Source of the DNA: an uncultured Lachnospiraceae bacterium | GTDB taxonomy: Bacteria; Bacillota; Clostridia; Lachnospirales; Lachnospiraceae | Direction: 5' to 3' | DNA: 57,407 nucleotides | Assembly (NCBI GenBank): GCA_947175175.1 | Contig: CAMWLV010000005.1 | Span: forward strand, 1 to 57,407 | In this document: positions 17,822 to 26,196 of the stretch, one piece after another | How positions within the stretch are numbered: the first letter of the stretch is position 1 | Layout: each line of letters starts with the position of its first letter | Notes under the pieces: model-generated | Told to the model about the DNA's origin: nothing | Databases searched by the model: none | What the model saw: only the letters and a program-made list of their open reading frames with translations | Position numbers and translations under genes: made by a program

Positions 17822-18145
17822 TTATTGATTCAAATCATACTTTTCGTTTAAATCAAGAATATAGTGGCCAAAGATGGTTTTATGAGTTATATCCGCAACA
17901 ATTACAATATAACAATTTTTCTGCTCAGTAAAGAGCAAAATATGTTGATATGTGTTTTCACTGTTTTCATAAACTGCTTCCACATATCTTTTTGAAAACG
18001 CATACTCTGAAATCAGATTCGCTTCCAAGAGTTGTCCTGCATAGTCCCAAATATTTATCACAGGCTCCGCACTTTCTGTTACATTATTCATTCTACTTTT
18101 CATTGTGCGAAGATATTGTGCTTCACTTAACTGCCTTGCCTTCAT
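17822..18145 (-). CDS. Unknown 107-aa protein in the pentose operon
   Basis: The open frame runs up to 18250, but the ATG at 18145 (GGTGGAGG six bases upstream) lies after the end of the previous gene and is chosen. The product is soluble, begins MKARQLSEAQYLRTMKSRM and has an N-terminal helical part and a C-terminal hydrophobic beta-like stretch (NCYIVIVADITHKTIFGHY). I do not recognise it. It is 67 bp after the 339-aa gene and 131 bp before araD, on the same strand, so it is probably co-transcribed. Confidence 0.6.
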   Translation of the reverse strand: MKARQLSEAQYLRTMKSRMNNVTESAEPVINIWDYAGQLLEANLISEYAFSKRYVEAVYENSENTYQHILLFTEQKNCYIVIVADITHKTIFGHYILDLNEKYDLNQ

Positions 18146-18212
18146 TTGTGCCCTCCACCTTCTCCCCTGCCTATTACACGATCCCATATACCCCGGCAGA
18201 CACAAAGAGTTC

Positions 18213-19232
18213 TCAGGAACACAGCAGACGAATTCTTCGGTAATAATCATATGAACTGCTCAGTCCTTCCCCTAGCATCATCTCAATCTCTTCCATCACA
18301 TCCTCGGTCCATTCACGCCCATACCAGCCGACAAAATGAGGAGACCCCACCAGCTTATCGAGAATCCGCATACGGCCATAACAGGTGATTTCCCCACCAT
18401 CGCCACCGCGAAACGGCCATGGACAATCTTTAATAATCTCCCTATGATAGCCCTCCGCGTCATAACCAATATGAAGACCAAAGCCATTGGGCTTTCCACC
18501 CCAGCCAAGCTCATTCTTCTCTGGCAGGCGATCCCCCCACGCGAATAGAGCACTATTTTCTCCGCCGCTTAGATACTCCCACGTATCCACATCTGGAAGA
18601 GAAAAGCCCTTACTCTTCAGCCGTTTCTGCAGGTTTTCCACCGTAGCCGGCTCAATGACTTCCGCCAGAATGCCGCCACTCTTTTCTTTGGTCAGGCGCA
18701 GTTTTGGATTCCCTATCTGGAATGAATCCAACACCAAGCATCGGCTTCTTGAATCTGACCGAAACCGCTCCACCGCCTGATGCCAGGAATCACTCAACTC
18801 CAACTCTCCTAAAGAAACTGGCTGACCATCCTCAAAAGGCCGGGGGCTGCGTTCTACCAGCATGGGCGGAATCACTACTCTGCGCAGAGGACTGGTCAGG
18901 AGACCAATGATTTCCTCTGGCTCAAACTGCCCCTGCCAATACTCCTGCACTTCCTCTGAAATGGCCTCCAGAAATTCCTTTACCTCTTCGCTCTTTCCCT
19001 CTGGCAGTCCCTGCCATCCTAGTGTCGTCTCTTTGCCAGGCACAAATACAAAGGCCGCGCCGTCTGCCTGATAAACCGCTGTCTCGAGTTCCTGTCCCCA
19101 CCGGGAAAAAGACCGCATTCTTTTCCATTCCATACCAGTCTCTCTGCCGATCTTCTTCGTCAGATCCTCCTTTGCCTTGGCACTCAGGGCTGCGTATTCC
19201 TGCCAATTCAATCTTGAATCTATAACTGCCAT
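18213..19232 (-). CDS. Unknown 339-aa protein with FGE-like motifs
   Basis: The protein starts at an ATG 20 bp after the ribulokinase gene. The N-terminal two thirds are unrecognised, Glu/Arg/Trp-rich and soluble. The C-terminal part (about 215-290) contains DTWEYLSGG, then FAWGD, NGFGLHIG and FRGGDGG, a spacing that recalls the core of formylglycine-generating-enzyme-like proteins (WExA...F.WG....N..GL......RGG). This is a resemblance only; the cysteine pair of true formylglycine enzymes is not seen. Its base composition looks somewhat more GC-rich than its neighbours, so it could be a later insertion into the pentose operon. Confidence 0.65.
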   Translation of the reverse strand: MAVIDSRLNWQEYAALSAKAKEDLTKKIGRETGMEWKRMRSFSRWGQELETAVYQADGAAFVFVPGKETTLGWQGLPEGKSEEVKEFLEAISEEVQEYWQGQFEPEEIIGLLTSPLRRVVIPPMLVERSPRPFEDGQPVSLGELELSDSWHQAVERFRSDSRSRCLVLDSFQIGNPKLRLTKEKSGGILAEVIEPATVENLQKRLKSKGFSLPDVDTWEYLSGGENSALFAWGDRLPEKNELGWGGKPNGFGLHIGYDAEGYHREIIKDCPWPFRGGDGGEITCYGRMRILDKLVGSPHFVGWYGREWTEDVMEEIEMMLGEGLSSSYDYYRRIRLLCS

Positions 19233-19252
19233 GATTATTCCCCCAATTTTTT

Positions 19253-20848
19253 TTACATGCTGTCTACCGCCGCGCGTTCGATCGCAAGCCCCTTCTTGTA
19301 GCGCCCGATAAATGTCTCAAAGCCTGCCACATCCTTTGCATCCGGCTCCATGCGCACAGACTCCTCGCCTGCAAATACTTTGCTGTTCAGATAATCGCTG
19401 AGTGTCTCATCCGCGCCCTTCTGCATCATATAATTTGCAAGGACTGCGATACCCCATGCACCGCCTTCGCCCGCTGTCTTCATGACAGATACCGGCACAT
19501 TTACTGCTGCTGCCACTACCTTCTGTCCGACACCTTCCGTCTTGAACAGACCACCATGGCCAAGAAGCTCATCAAGCGTGACATTTTCCTGCTTGAACAA
19601 AATGTCCATACCAATCTTGATCGCACCAAGCGCTGTAAACAGATTGACACGCATAAAATTCGCAAGGTTAAACTTTGCATCAGGAGTACGCACGAAAAGT
19701 GGTCTGCCCTCTTCAAATCCCGTTACATGCTCGCCTGAGAAATACCCATAAGCCAAAAGTCCGCCGCAGTCCGCATCGCCCTCAAGTGCCTTTCTGTAAA
19801 GCGTTCCGTAGAGTTCGTTCATATCCACCTTCTGTCCCATTGTCTCCTGAAATTCTTTGAACAGATTCACCCATGCATTTAAATCCGACGTGCAATTATT
19901 ACAGTGAACCATCGCCACAAGGCTTCCATCCGGCGTTGTCACCAGATCAAGCTCATCATAAGATTTTGACAAATTCTTCTCGAGAACTGCCATCGCAAAT
20001 ACAGAAGTTCCTGCCGAAATATTTCCGGTGCGCTGTGCCACACTGTTTGTTGCAACCATGCCTGTGCCAGCGTCACCCTCGGGAGGACACATCGGAATGC
20101 CCGCCTGCAGTGTGCCTGTCACGTCAAGAAGCTTTGCGCCTGCCTCTGTCAATATCCCTGCCTTATCCCCGGAAACCAGTACCTTGGGCATGATGTCCGC
20201 AAGTTTCCATGTGAAGTTCTTGTCTGCGACAAGCTCGTCAAACTGTGCAATCATTCGTTCATTAAAGCGCTTTGTATCAATATCGATCGGGAACATACCA
20301 GACGCCTCGCCAACACCAAGCACCTTCTCACCGCTTAACTGCCAATGAATGTATCCTGCAAGTGTCGTGAAGAAATCCACCTTCCCTACATGCTCCTCGC
20401 CGTTCAGGATTGCCTGATACAGATGTGCGATGCTCCATCTCTGTGGAATGTGATAATTAAAAAGCTCCGTAAGTTTCTCGCTCGCCGCCTGCGTAATCGT
20501 GTTTCTCCATGTCCTAAAAGGCACTAAAAGCCCACCTTCTTTGTCAAATGCCATATATCCATGCATCATGGCACTGAAACCAAGTGAGCCGAGTGTCTTA
20601 ATCTGCGTACCATACTTCTCCTGTACAGTCTTTGCCAGATCCTGATAGCAGTCCTGAAGCCCCTTCCAGATCGCGTCGAGACTGTATGTCCAGATATTGT
20701 TAACCAGCTGATTTTCCCAGTCGTGATTTCCTATGGCAAGTACTTCATGGTTTTCGTCAATCAATACTGCCTTGATTCTGGTTGAGCCAAACTCAATTCC
20801 AAGTGCAGTCTTGCCGTTTTCAATTGCTTTTTTTGCATCAAGTCCCAT
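19253..20848 (-). CDS. FGGY-family carbohydrate kinase, probable L-ribulokinase
   Basis: The 531-aa kinase starts at the ATG at 20848, eight bases after AGGAGG. The N-terminal phosphate loop region [17 protein letters not shown] and the C-terminal ATP site with [17 protein letters not shown] and [12 protein letters not shown] mark an FGGY kinase. Overall length and the neighbours (araD and transketolase) point to ribulokinase (AraB function), feeding L-ribulose-5-phosphate to the epimerase. This type differs from the Enterobacterial AraB, so xylulokinase-like activity is not excluded. It is first in the operon. Confidence 0.85.
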   Translation of the reverse strand: MGLDAKKAIENGKTALGIEFGSTRIKAVLIDENHEVLAIGNHDWENQLVNNIWTYSLDAIWKGLQDCYQDLAKTVQEKYGTQIKTLGSLGFSAMMHGYMAFDKEGGLLVPFRTWRNTITQAASEKLTELFNYHIPQRWSIAHLYQAILNGEEHVGKVDFFTTLAGYIHWQLSGEKVLGVGEASGMFPIDIDTKRFNERMIAQFDELVADKNFTWKLADIMPKVLVSGDKAGILTEAGAKLLDVTGTLQAGIPMCPPEGDAGTGMVATNSVAQRTGNISAGTSVFAMAVLEKNLSKSYDELDLVTTPDGSLVAMVHCNNCTSDLNAWVNLFKEFQETMGQKVDMNELYGTLYRKALEGDADCGGLLAYGYFSGEHVTGFEEGRPLFVRTPDAKFNLANFMRVNLFTALGAIKIGMDILFKQENVTLDELLGHGGLFKTEGVGQKVVAAAVNVPVSVMKTAGEGGAWGIAVLANYMMQKGADETLSDYLNSKVFAGEESVRMEPDAKDVAGFETFIGRYKKGLAIERAAVDSM

Positions 20849-20934
20849 AATTTGTAACCTCCTGTTTGAATAGCATATTAATCTGTTTTGTGACAATTTT
20901 TTATAAAACAGCCGCAACATTTCTGTATATCGCC

Positions 20935-20963
20935 ATTATAACAACAAGCCTGCCATATTGCAA
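20935..20963 (-). promoter_or_regulatory. Strong sigma-A promoter for the pentose operon
   Basis: On the minus strand TTGCAA and a perfect TATAAT are separated by exactly 17 bases, about 85 bases before the kinase ATG. A perfect 14-bp palindrome CTAAAATATTTTAG lies just upstream at 20983-20996 and could be an operator or part of the weak end of the previous operon. Confidence 0.7.
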
Positions 20964-21008
20964 GCTTATTGTTTACTCGTTTCTAAAATATTTTAGTTCT
21001 AATAAAAA

Positions 21009-22553
21009 TCAACAGTAGGTAAAATAAGTTCTTCCAAATCTGAGCCTGTCCCCGGGCTCCAACGCAACTGACTGATTTACCCCCAAAAGCACTCCATTCC
21101 GTGCGGTTCCGTTTGTCGAATTGAGGTCACATATATAGACCCTGCCGTCATGTTCTTCAAAGCGCGCATGCATTTTGCTGACGGCATCGTCATTAATCAC
21201 GAAATCTGACACATTCGCAAGTTTTCCGACAGTCATTGGAAGTCTGTCCAGGGAAATATTGACTTCCGTTCCATTCACACGCCCGCACAGCATGCGCTCC
21301 TCCACAACTCCATCTCCCAAATACACTGTCTCACCATTGTCACTCTGTCGGGAAAACCTGGCACTCTGAGATGTATGGTACAAGCTGTCTGAAGTGTGAA
21401 TGCCTGCTTCTGCTTTTTCTGCATTTTGCAACAGATTTTGCGGCTGTTTGTAAGATGAGCCGTGATCACCGTGTTTATCTCCAACAGCTGTATAATACGA
21501 AAATGCTTCATCATCTCCGTCATCCTCAAGCAGCTCAATCTCTTTATTCTGCCGCCTTTTTTTTGCATAGCAAGAAAAAAACAAGACTGCTGCCATCAAC
21601 GCCATACCCATTGCACCATATAGATATAATTCATTATTCCCACCGAGCTTGAGCACATGAATGCGTGCCCCTAATATGATTACTCCAGAACAAAGTGACA
21701 CCAAAATACAAAAAATACCCCCAGTGAGATCGCCAATATTTTTTGTCTTTCTTATTGGTCTTTCTTCTGATGCCGCCAGCTCCTCATCCTCATAAGAATA
21801 CTCCATATCCCTCTCCTGATTCTCCATGCTGTCTTTTACGTCAGTCTGATTGGGATATCTGCAATGCACATATGATTTTCCTGCATTATCTTTGCTGTCA
21901 TTCACAGGATCAGAGAAATCATGTTTCGGAAAATCATAGTCGTTCTGCCCATAATCTGCTTCTTTGTGTGCCATATTGACGATCACATGCTCCATCATAT
22001 GACCAATCTCGCTGATGACATAATTGGGATTTCTGGTGTAACGGTAAATCTGATACCCAAGCATCACTGCGCGCTCGTCTGTATGATCAATTTTGGTGAG
22101 GAGCTCATCGATAAACTCCATAAAAGACAGCCGCACATCTCCCTCATAGTCCGGGTAACAGACAAAATAAGGCTCCATCTTTTCCACATTCACATAAATC
22201 AGTTCTGGCTTCATGATAATCTGTGTCCCATCAAGCAGATACTCTTCCAATCTGTCAAAGAGATTCACACAGCCAGATAACAGGCGCCTCAATTCGTCAT
22301 ATCGGATTTCCGTCTTATCATAAAGTCTGTCCAGCGATTGAAGGGAATTGATCTCATAATAATAGCGGCTTTCCCCATTGACCAGTCTGTGTGTGATGGG
22401 CAGAAGCCCTGGAATGCGGTTTTCCAGAAGCATCTTCGTGCGATAATCTTTGCTTTTATCCTCACTTTTCCCGAAAAAACTACATTTGCTCAATATCATA
22501 TAATTGTGATTCATGCTTCTCTCGAAGCAGACATCAGGCATATTCTCTTTCAT
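21009..22553 (-). CDS. DUF6382/FHA domain membrane protein of the Tad locus
   Basis: The protein is 514 aa with GGAGG before the ATG. Residues 1-190 resemble the DUF6382 domain found with Tad genes in Lachnospiraceae. Two membrane helices lie at about 277-297 and 309-329, with an acidic linker on either side. The C-terminus (about 420-514) is an FHA domain: TVGK at 441, SKMHARFEEHDG (S459, H462), DLNSTNGTARNG. FHA domains bind phosphothreonine, so the protein may sense kinase signals at the pilus base. It is the last gene of the pilus operon, 18 bp after the pilin-like gene. No Ser/Thr kinase is seen here. Confidence 0.85.
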   Translation of the reverse strand: MKENMPDVCFERSMNHNYMILSKCSFFGKSEDKSKDYRTKMLLENRIPGLLPITHRLVNGESRYYYEINSLQSLDRLYDKTEIRYDELRRLLSGCVNLFDRLEEYLLDGTQIIMKPELIYVNVEKMEPYFVCYPDYEGDVRLSFMEFIDELLTKIDHTDERAVMLGYQIYRYTRNPNYVISEIGHMMEHVIVNMAHKEADYGQNDYDFPKHDFSDPVNDSKDNAGKSYVHCRYPNQTDVKDSMENQERDMEYSYEDEELAASEERPIRKTKNIGDLTGGIFCILVSLCSGVIILGARIHVLKLGGNNELYLYGAMGMALMAAVLFFSCYAKKRRQNKEIELLEDDGDDEAFSYYTAVGDKHGDHGSSYKQPQNLLQNAEKAEAGIHTSDSLYHTSQSARFSRQSDNGETVYLGDGVVEERMLCGRVNGTEVNISLDRLPMTVGKLANVSDFVINDDAVSKMHARFEEHDGRVYICDLNSTNGTARNGVLLGVNQSVALEPGDRLRFGRTYFTYC

Positions 22554-22571
22554 GCCAATCCTCCAAATATC

Positions 22572-23036
22572 TTATTCTGCAATCAGTCCATTCAATATCC
22601 TGCAGTCACGGATCGTCCTTGTTGGTCTAAGGCGTCCTGCACTCCTGCTGATATCGAGCGTCGTATCAATTCGTGATACATACTCTCCAAGCCAAGTAAT
22701 AAATGGCATATTGACAACGCAGTGATAGGTTACTGTCACACTTTTTGCATCGACCAATACATCATAACTGAAATCCTGTATGGCAAACAGTTTCTCCTTT
22801 ACAAGTTCCCCAGCTGCCGCACGCGCTGCCGACTCCGCTTCCTCTGCTGTCCCAAAATGGCTGGCTGTTCCCCGGAGTGCCGCCTCATAAGCACTGTGCT
22901 CCATGACACACCGGTCATAACTATAAATTGCCAGAAAGATCATCATTACCATAAAAAGCATCGTCATTGGCAGGATCAATGCTGCCTCAACTGTAAAATA
23001 CGCTGCCTCACAGCACTTTTCTATCTGATGACACAT
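22572..23036 (-). CDS. TadE-like pilus protein
   Basis: The long open frame starts further up, but the ATG at 23036 overlaps the end of the peptidase gene by 16 bp and gives a 154-aa protein with a pilin-like N-terminus: a short charged part, then AAYFTVEAALILPMTMLFMV, a TadE-type Glu in the membrane segment preceded by a possible prepilin processing site. The remainder is an outside alpha/beta domain. TadE/TadF pseudopilins take part in Tad pilus assembly. The ribosome site is weak (AGGTT), so translation may depend on coupling with the upstream gene. Confidence 0.75.
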   Translation of the reverse strand: MCHQIEKCCEAAYFTVEAALILPMTMLFMVMMIFLAIYSYDRCVMEHSAYEAALRGTASHFGTAEEAESAARAAAGELVKEKLFAIQDFSYDVLVDAKSVTVTYHCVVNMPFITWLGEYVSRIDTTLDISRSAGRLRPTRTIRDCRILNGLIAE

Positions 23037-23467
23037 AGCAAATAACCTGCAAATAATGCCGGCAGAAAGGGAAGCTTTGTCTGTCTTCCTCCTCTTTTCA
23101 GCACCAAAACCACAATCGCTGCCACACACATCATAAATGAGGCTGTAAATACCAGCCATAGGCATTTGCGTGCCCCCAGTGCAATGCCCATTGCGGCAAT
23201 CACAATACCATCGCCTTTTCCGATCTGCTCCCTTGTTGCAATAGATACCCCGATCGCGCAGAGCCCAATTGTCAGTCCGCCTACTGTGTCCAGTATGCCA
23301 AAATCCTCTTTCAAGGGAATCACGGCACAGCACAAGACAAACAATATCAGGATCTGCTTTCTGCTAATCTGCCTTTTTCGAATATCCACAATTCCTGCCG
23401 CAAACAGTAACAGCCCAATTGCAGCCATTAACCCCTTATAAAATATCAACTGTATTTCTATACTCAT
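23021..23467 (-). CDS. Prepilin peptidase (A24), second copy in the Tad locus
   Basis: The 148-aa membrane protein has four to five hydrophobic helices. The aspartate motifs of type IV prepilin peptidases are seen: GIVDIRKRQIS (Asp about 30) and GKGDGIVIAAMG (the GxGD motif). It should cleave the leader of Flp and TadE-like proteins at the inner membrane. The ATG at 23467 follows AGGAG. A different member of the same family is at 30677-31189, so the locus has two. Confidence 0.85.
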   Translation of the reverse strand: MSIEIQLIFYKGLMAAIGLLLFAAGIVDIRKRQISRKQILILFVLCCAVIPLKEDFGILDTVGGLTIGLCAIGVSIATREQIGKGDGIVIAAMGIALGARKCLWLVFTASFMMCVAAIVVLVLKRGGRQTKLPFLPALFAGYLLCVIR

Positions 23468-23532
23468 TCTCAAACTCCTATTTTTTTATCTTCCTAATGT
23501 AATACATTTTATGTTGTGCTATGTAATAATAA

Positions 23533-24498
23533 TCACCCACACTTGCTGCACACACTCCTGCCGCCAGCCTCCGATATCGGCACCGCAGTAATTGTCCTTT
23601 TTAAACCGCTGCATCCAAGAGTCGAGTGATACCTGTTTCCATAATTGGTTATATAAACGATATTGCCGCTGGAACTTCCACACTCCTTGCAGGGATAGTA
23701 CTTACTGTTGTCCTGATTTCTCTGTGTATCCAGAAAACTTTTGTCAACCGCTGCGATGGAAAGTTTTAAGTAGCTACACCCCCTGGAGCGATGATACACC
23801 GTTCCATCCTGTGCAATGTAGACGATTTCCTCCCCTATAATGCCCTCTGCACCGTGAGCGGCATTATCATATCCAGTCCATGCCCTTGTGCGTATTCTGT
23901 TGTACAGCACACGAGGCTGATATCCGACTACTGCTGCCGGCGGCTCAATGCGGTACTCTGCCACCAGATCGATACAGTCATCTCCCTGCATCACAGAGGA
24001 GCGCAGCCATAAGATTGACGAGGCGCCTCCTGCGAGCGGTGAACTGTCCAGATCAGTCTCGCCGAGCTTTGCCTGAACGTTCCCCGCCGCATACAGATAA
24101 GTTAAACCAAGAGACCTGACCGCCCCCGCCGGGTCTTGGTCGATTTGCCGGTATTCATATCCATACACTGCCATCTGTTTTGCCGTATCATGCATCGCAG
24201 CGCTCATGTTTCCCTGTAACCGGTAAATCTCTACAATAGATATGATATTCAGAAACGCAAACAGAAAAAACGGCAGCACGAAACATGCTTCTATGGTCAT
24301 GCTCGCCTTAGTCATGCCGGTCTTCTGCCCCCTCTGTAATCTGTTGCCAGGGGAGCAGGAGGACATTCTTTTTAATGCACCAATAGAGAACTGTGTATCT
24401 TTATTTCTGGAGAGCAAGGTTCCTCCCTTCCCATATTTAATTGTATTTGTTTTGATTTTTATCCCTATTTGTCTCCTATTCCGCATCCAAAAGAACAT
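23533..24498 (-). CDS. TadE-like protein with duplicated C-terminal zinc-binding motif
   Basis: The protein is 321 aa and begins after GAGGAG. The basic N-terminus (about 1-65) is followed by a pilin-like segment, ASMTIEACFVLPFFLFAFL, with the TadE-type Glu. After an outside region come two related units: VYIAQDGTVYHRSRGCSYL...PCKECG and VYITNYGNRYHSTLGCSGL...CSKCG. Each has the YHxxxxCxxL...CxxC pattern seen in small zinc-binding tails. The units are separated by a short linker. Metal binding would stabilise or cross-link the pilus tip or the assembly platform; this is inference. It lies between the DUF5702 gene and the second peptidase. Confidence 0.75.
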   Translation of the reverse strand: MFFWMRNRRQIGIKIKTNTIKYGKGGTLLSRNKDTQFSIGALKRMSSCSPGNRLQRGQKTGMTKASMTIEACFVLPFFLFAFLNIISIVEIYRLQGNMSAAMHDTAKQMAVYGYEYRQIDQDPAGAVRSLGLTYLYAAGNVQAKLGETDLDSSPLAGGASSILWLRSSVMQGDDCIDLVAEYRIEPPAAVVGYQPRVLYNRIRTRAWTGYDNAAHGAEGIIGEEIVYIAQDGTVYHRSRGCSYLKLSIAAVDKSFLDTQRNQDNSKYYPCKECGSSSGNIVYITNYGNRYHSTLGCSGLKRTITAVPISEAGGRSVCSKCG

Positions 24499-24545
24499 CC
24501 GCCTACTCCTCTGTTTTTCTTTCTAAATTCTTATCCCAAATATTT

Positions 24546-26009
24546 CTATTCATAGCACATTTTTTTGTAAAACACAAAGTCATGCCCGTCTGCATCCCCG
24601 AATCCAAAATGAACCTTCATGTAATCTATGCACCTGTCTATCCGAAAGTGTTCATTTCCAGCAGTCTGTCTGATGTCCATTTCCACGATGTCAAGACTTC
24701 TCGCCGCCTTGGTATCTCTGTCCATCAGCCCCAGAAATATCCTCAGATAATCCTGATATGATAATCCTGTCGTTTTTTTGCTGCCATTACTGCCAGATAG
24801 ATTTCCTGTAAATAGATCAACCATGCTTATACTCCAGTCTTTGCTTTCCTTGATCAGGGGAATCCTGCCTCCCTTCAGCAACTGCCGCATATCCGACACG
24901 GTCTCCACGAGCGCCCAAGCACCAAGAATAAATGTCGTCATCGGCTCAGCCAGCTCAGGCGATAAAAGCAGTGTACAGATGATCGTCGCAGCAATCTCTG
25001 CCTGTGATTGTTTGGTCGAATCCATATAAATACTTGTTAGATTTGCTGCCAGTCTAAGAGCGGACAGTACTTCCACACTGCGCCTCAGATTTCCTGCATC
25101 GCTGTTAAAGCCATATAAAATATACTCAATCTGATACTTCAAAAGCCCAGTATCTTTCGGTTCGATATAATTGCCACACTTCTTCATCAGATACTCACCA
25201 TAGATCAATTCGTCCATTATTCCATTAGGTCTGTCCATTCCATCGTGCAGCCCGATTCCCTGATTGATCGTTCCAGCTTTTTGGCGCGCGGAAAAATATG
25301 GTTCTGAATCCATCACAGCATTTGACACAGCCTTTCCACCTGGAAGCGCCAGCGCCAGAATTTCTCCGCCGACCACCTGGTCAAACATACCCGAGACTTT
25401 TTGATACGAATATCCTTCTGAACTCTCTGTGCCAAATTCCACAATTCCTTTCTTGTCCAGAGCTTCCTCAAGTTCCTGCTTCTGTACTGCAATTTGATCT
25501 ACAGCATCCTGGTCAGTCAGTCCTTTGCTCTCTATGATATCGAGCTGCTCCTGCACCCTTGACACGAGATTACCTCCATAGACTGCCTTCATGTAGTTCA
25601 CCGCCTGCGCTTTCCACACTATACATTGATCGTCACTCGCAAAAGACACCTCCGAAATTTCAAGATAGGGATTCCTAAGTACTAATAGATTGTGTTCAAA
25701 CGCCATTACAAGACCTTTATCCGGAGTCATGTTGTAACTCATATAATCCGATAAGTGCGTTTCCACCATGCCAATCCCCCCATTGATACTCCCATAGGAG
25801 GAATCAATGAAAAACAGTTCATACTGATCAAGAATCTCCCTGTTATACTCCGCAAACACTGAGTCTAATCCCAAGTCCGCCACAATCTCCGCCTGCGCCC
25901 TTACGGCGCCTATCGCTGCGCCTTCTATTAAGACAAAGAGCAGCGACAGGACGATGCCAAAAATAAGGGAAAGGTATACTGTCAGGTATGCTTTATATCT
26001 TATTTGCAT
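24546..26009 (-). CDS. DUF5702 Tad-associated membrane protein
   Basis: The 487-aa protein begins with a membrane segment (MQIRYKAYLTVYLSLIFGIV, about 7-30) and a mostly outside body, ending in a basic tail without a further clear helix except one at about 335-360. The start overlaps the Flp gene by 17 bp, so translation is coupled. I recognise the DUF5702 type, found in Firmicute Tad operons, probably a TadG/TadE-like minor pilus protein. Function is inferred from position only. Confidence 0.75.
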   Translation of the reverse strand: MQIRYKAYLTVYLSLIFGIVLSLLFVLIEGAAIGAVRAQAEIVADLGLDSVFAEYNREILDQYELFFIDSSYGSINGGIGMVETHLSDYMSYNMTPDKGLVMAFEHNLLVLRNPYLEISEVSFASDDQCIVWKAQAVNYMKAVYGGNLVSRVQEQLDIIESKGLTDQDAVDQIAVQKQELEEALDKKGIVEFGTESSEGYSYQKVSGMFDQVVGGEILALALPGGKAVSNAVMDSEPYFSARQKAGTINQGIGLHDGMDRPNGIMDELIYGEYLMKKCGNYIEPKDTGLLKYQIEYILYGFNSDAGNLRRSVEVLSALRLAANLTSIYMDSTKQSQAEIAATIICTLLLSPELAEPMTTFILGAWALVETVSDMRQLLKGGRIPLIKESKDWSISMVDLFTGNLSGSNGSKKTTGLSYQDYLRIFLGLMDRDTKAARSLDIVEMDIRQTAGNEHFRIDRCIDYMKVHFGFGDADGHDFVFYKKMCYE

Positions 26010-26160
26010 TGCTTGTTACCTTTTTGAGCAGCGTATTTGCAAGCGATGTGATACTGTTCTTAAACAGTGCCACAAGTGCAATCAGCACCACGATGATCAG
26101 CACAACCTCAACAGTTCCCATTCCCTCTTCTTCCTTCATAAAGCTTCTTAAATTTCTCAT
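25993..26160 (-). CDS. Flp-family type IVb pilin (Flp1)
   Basis: This 55-aa protein is short enough to be missed in automatic calls. It starts at an ATG at 26160 after GAGGAGAAAAATT. The sequence has a charged leader of about 13 residues, then the processing-like GMGTVEVVLIIVVLIAL with the conserved Glu at mature position 5, and a short basic tail. This is the pattern of Flp major pilins. It is located between the platform protein TadC and the DUF5702 protein. It should be the main subunit of the Tad pilus. The leader has Met14-Gly15 rather than a plain Gly before the cut, so the exact cut is uncertain. Confidence 0.85.
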   Translation of the reverse strand: MRNLRSFMKEEEGMGTVEVVLIIVVLIALVALFKNSITSLANTLLKKVTSNANKI

Positions 26161-26196
26161 AATTTTTCTCCTCTTTCTTTTTCTTATATATTGTAT

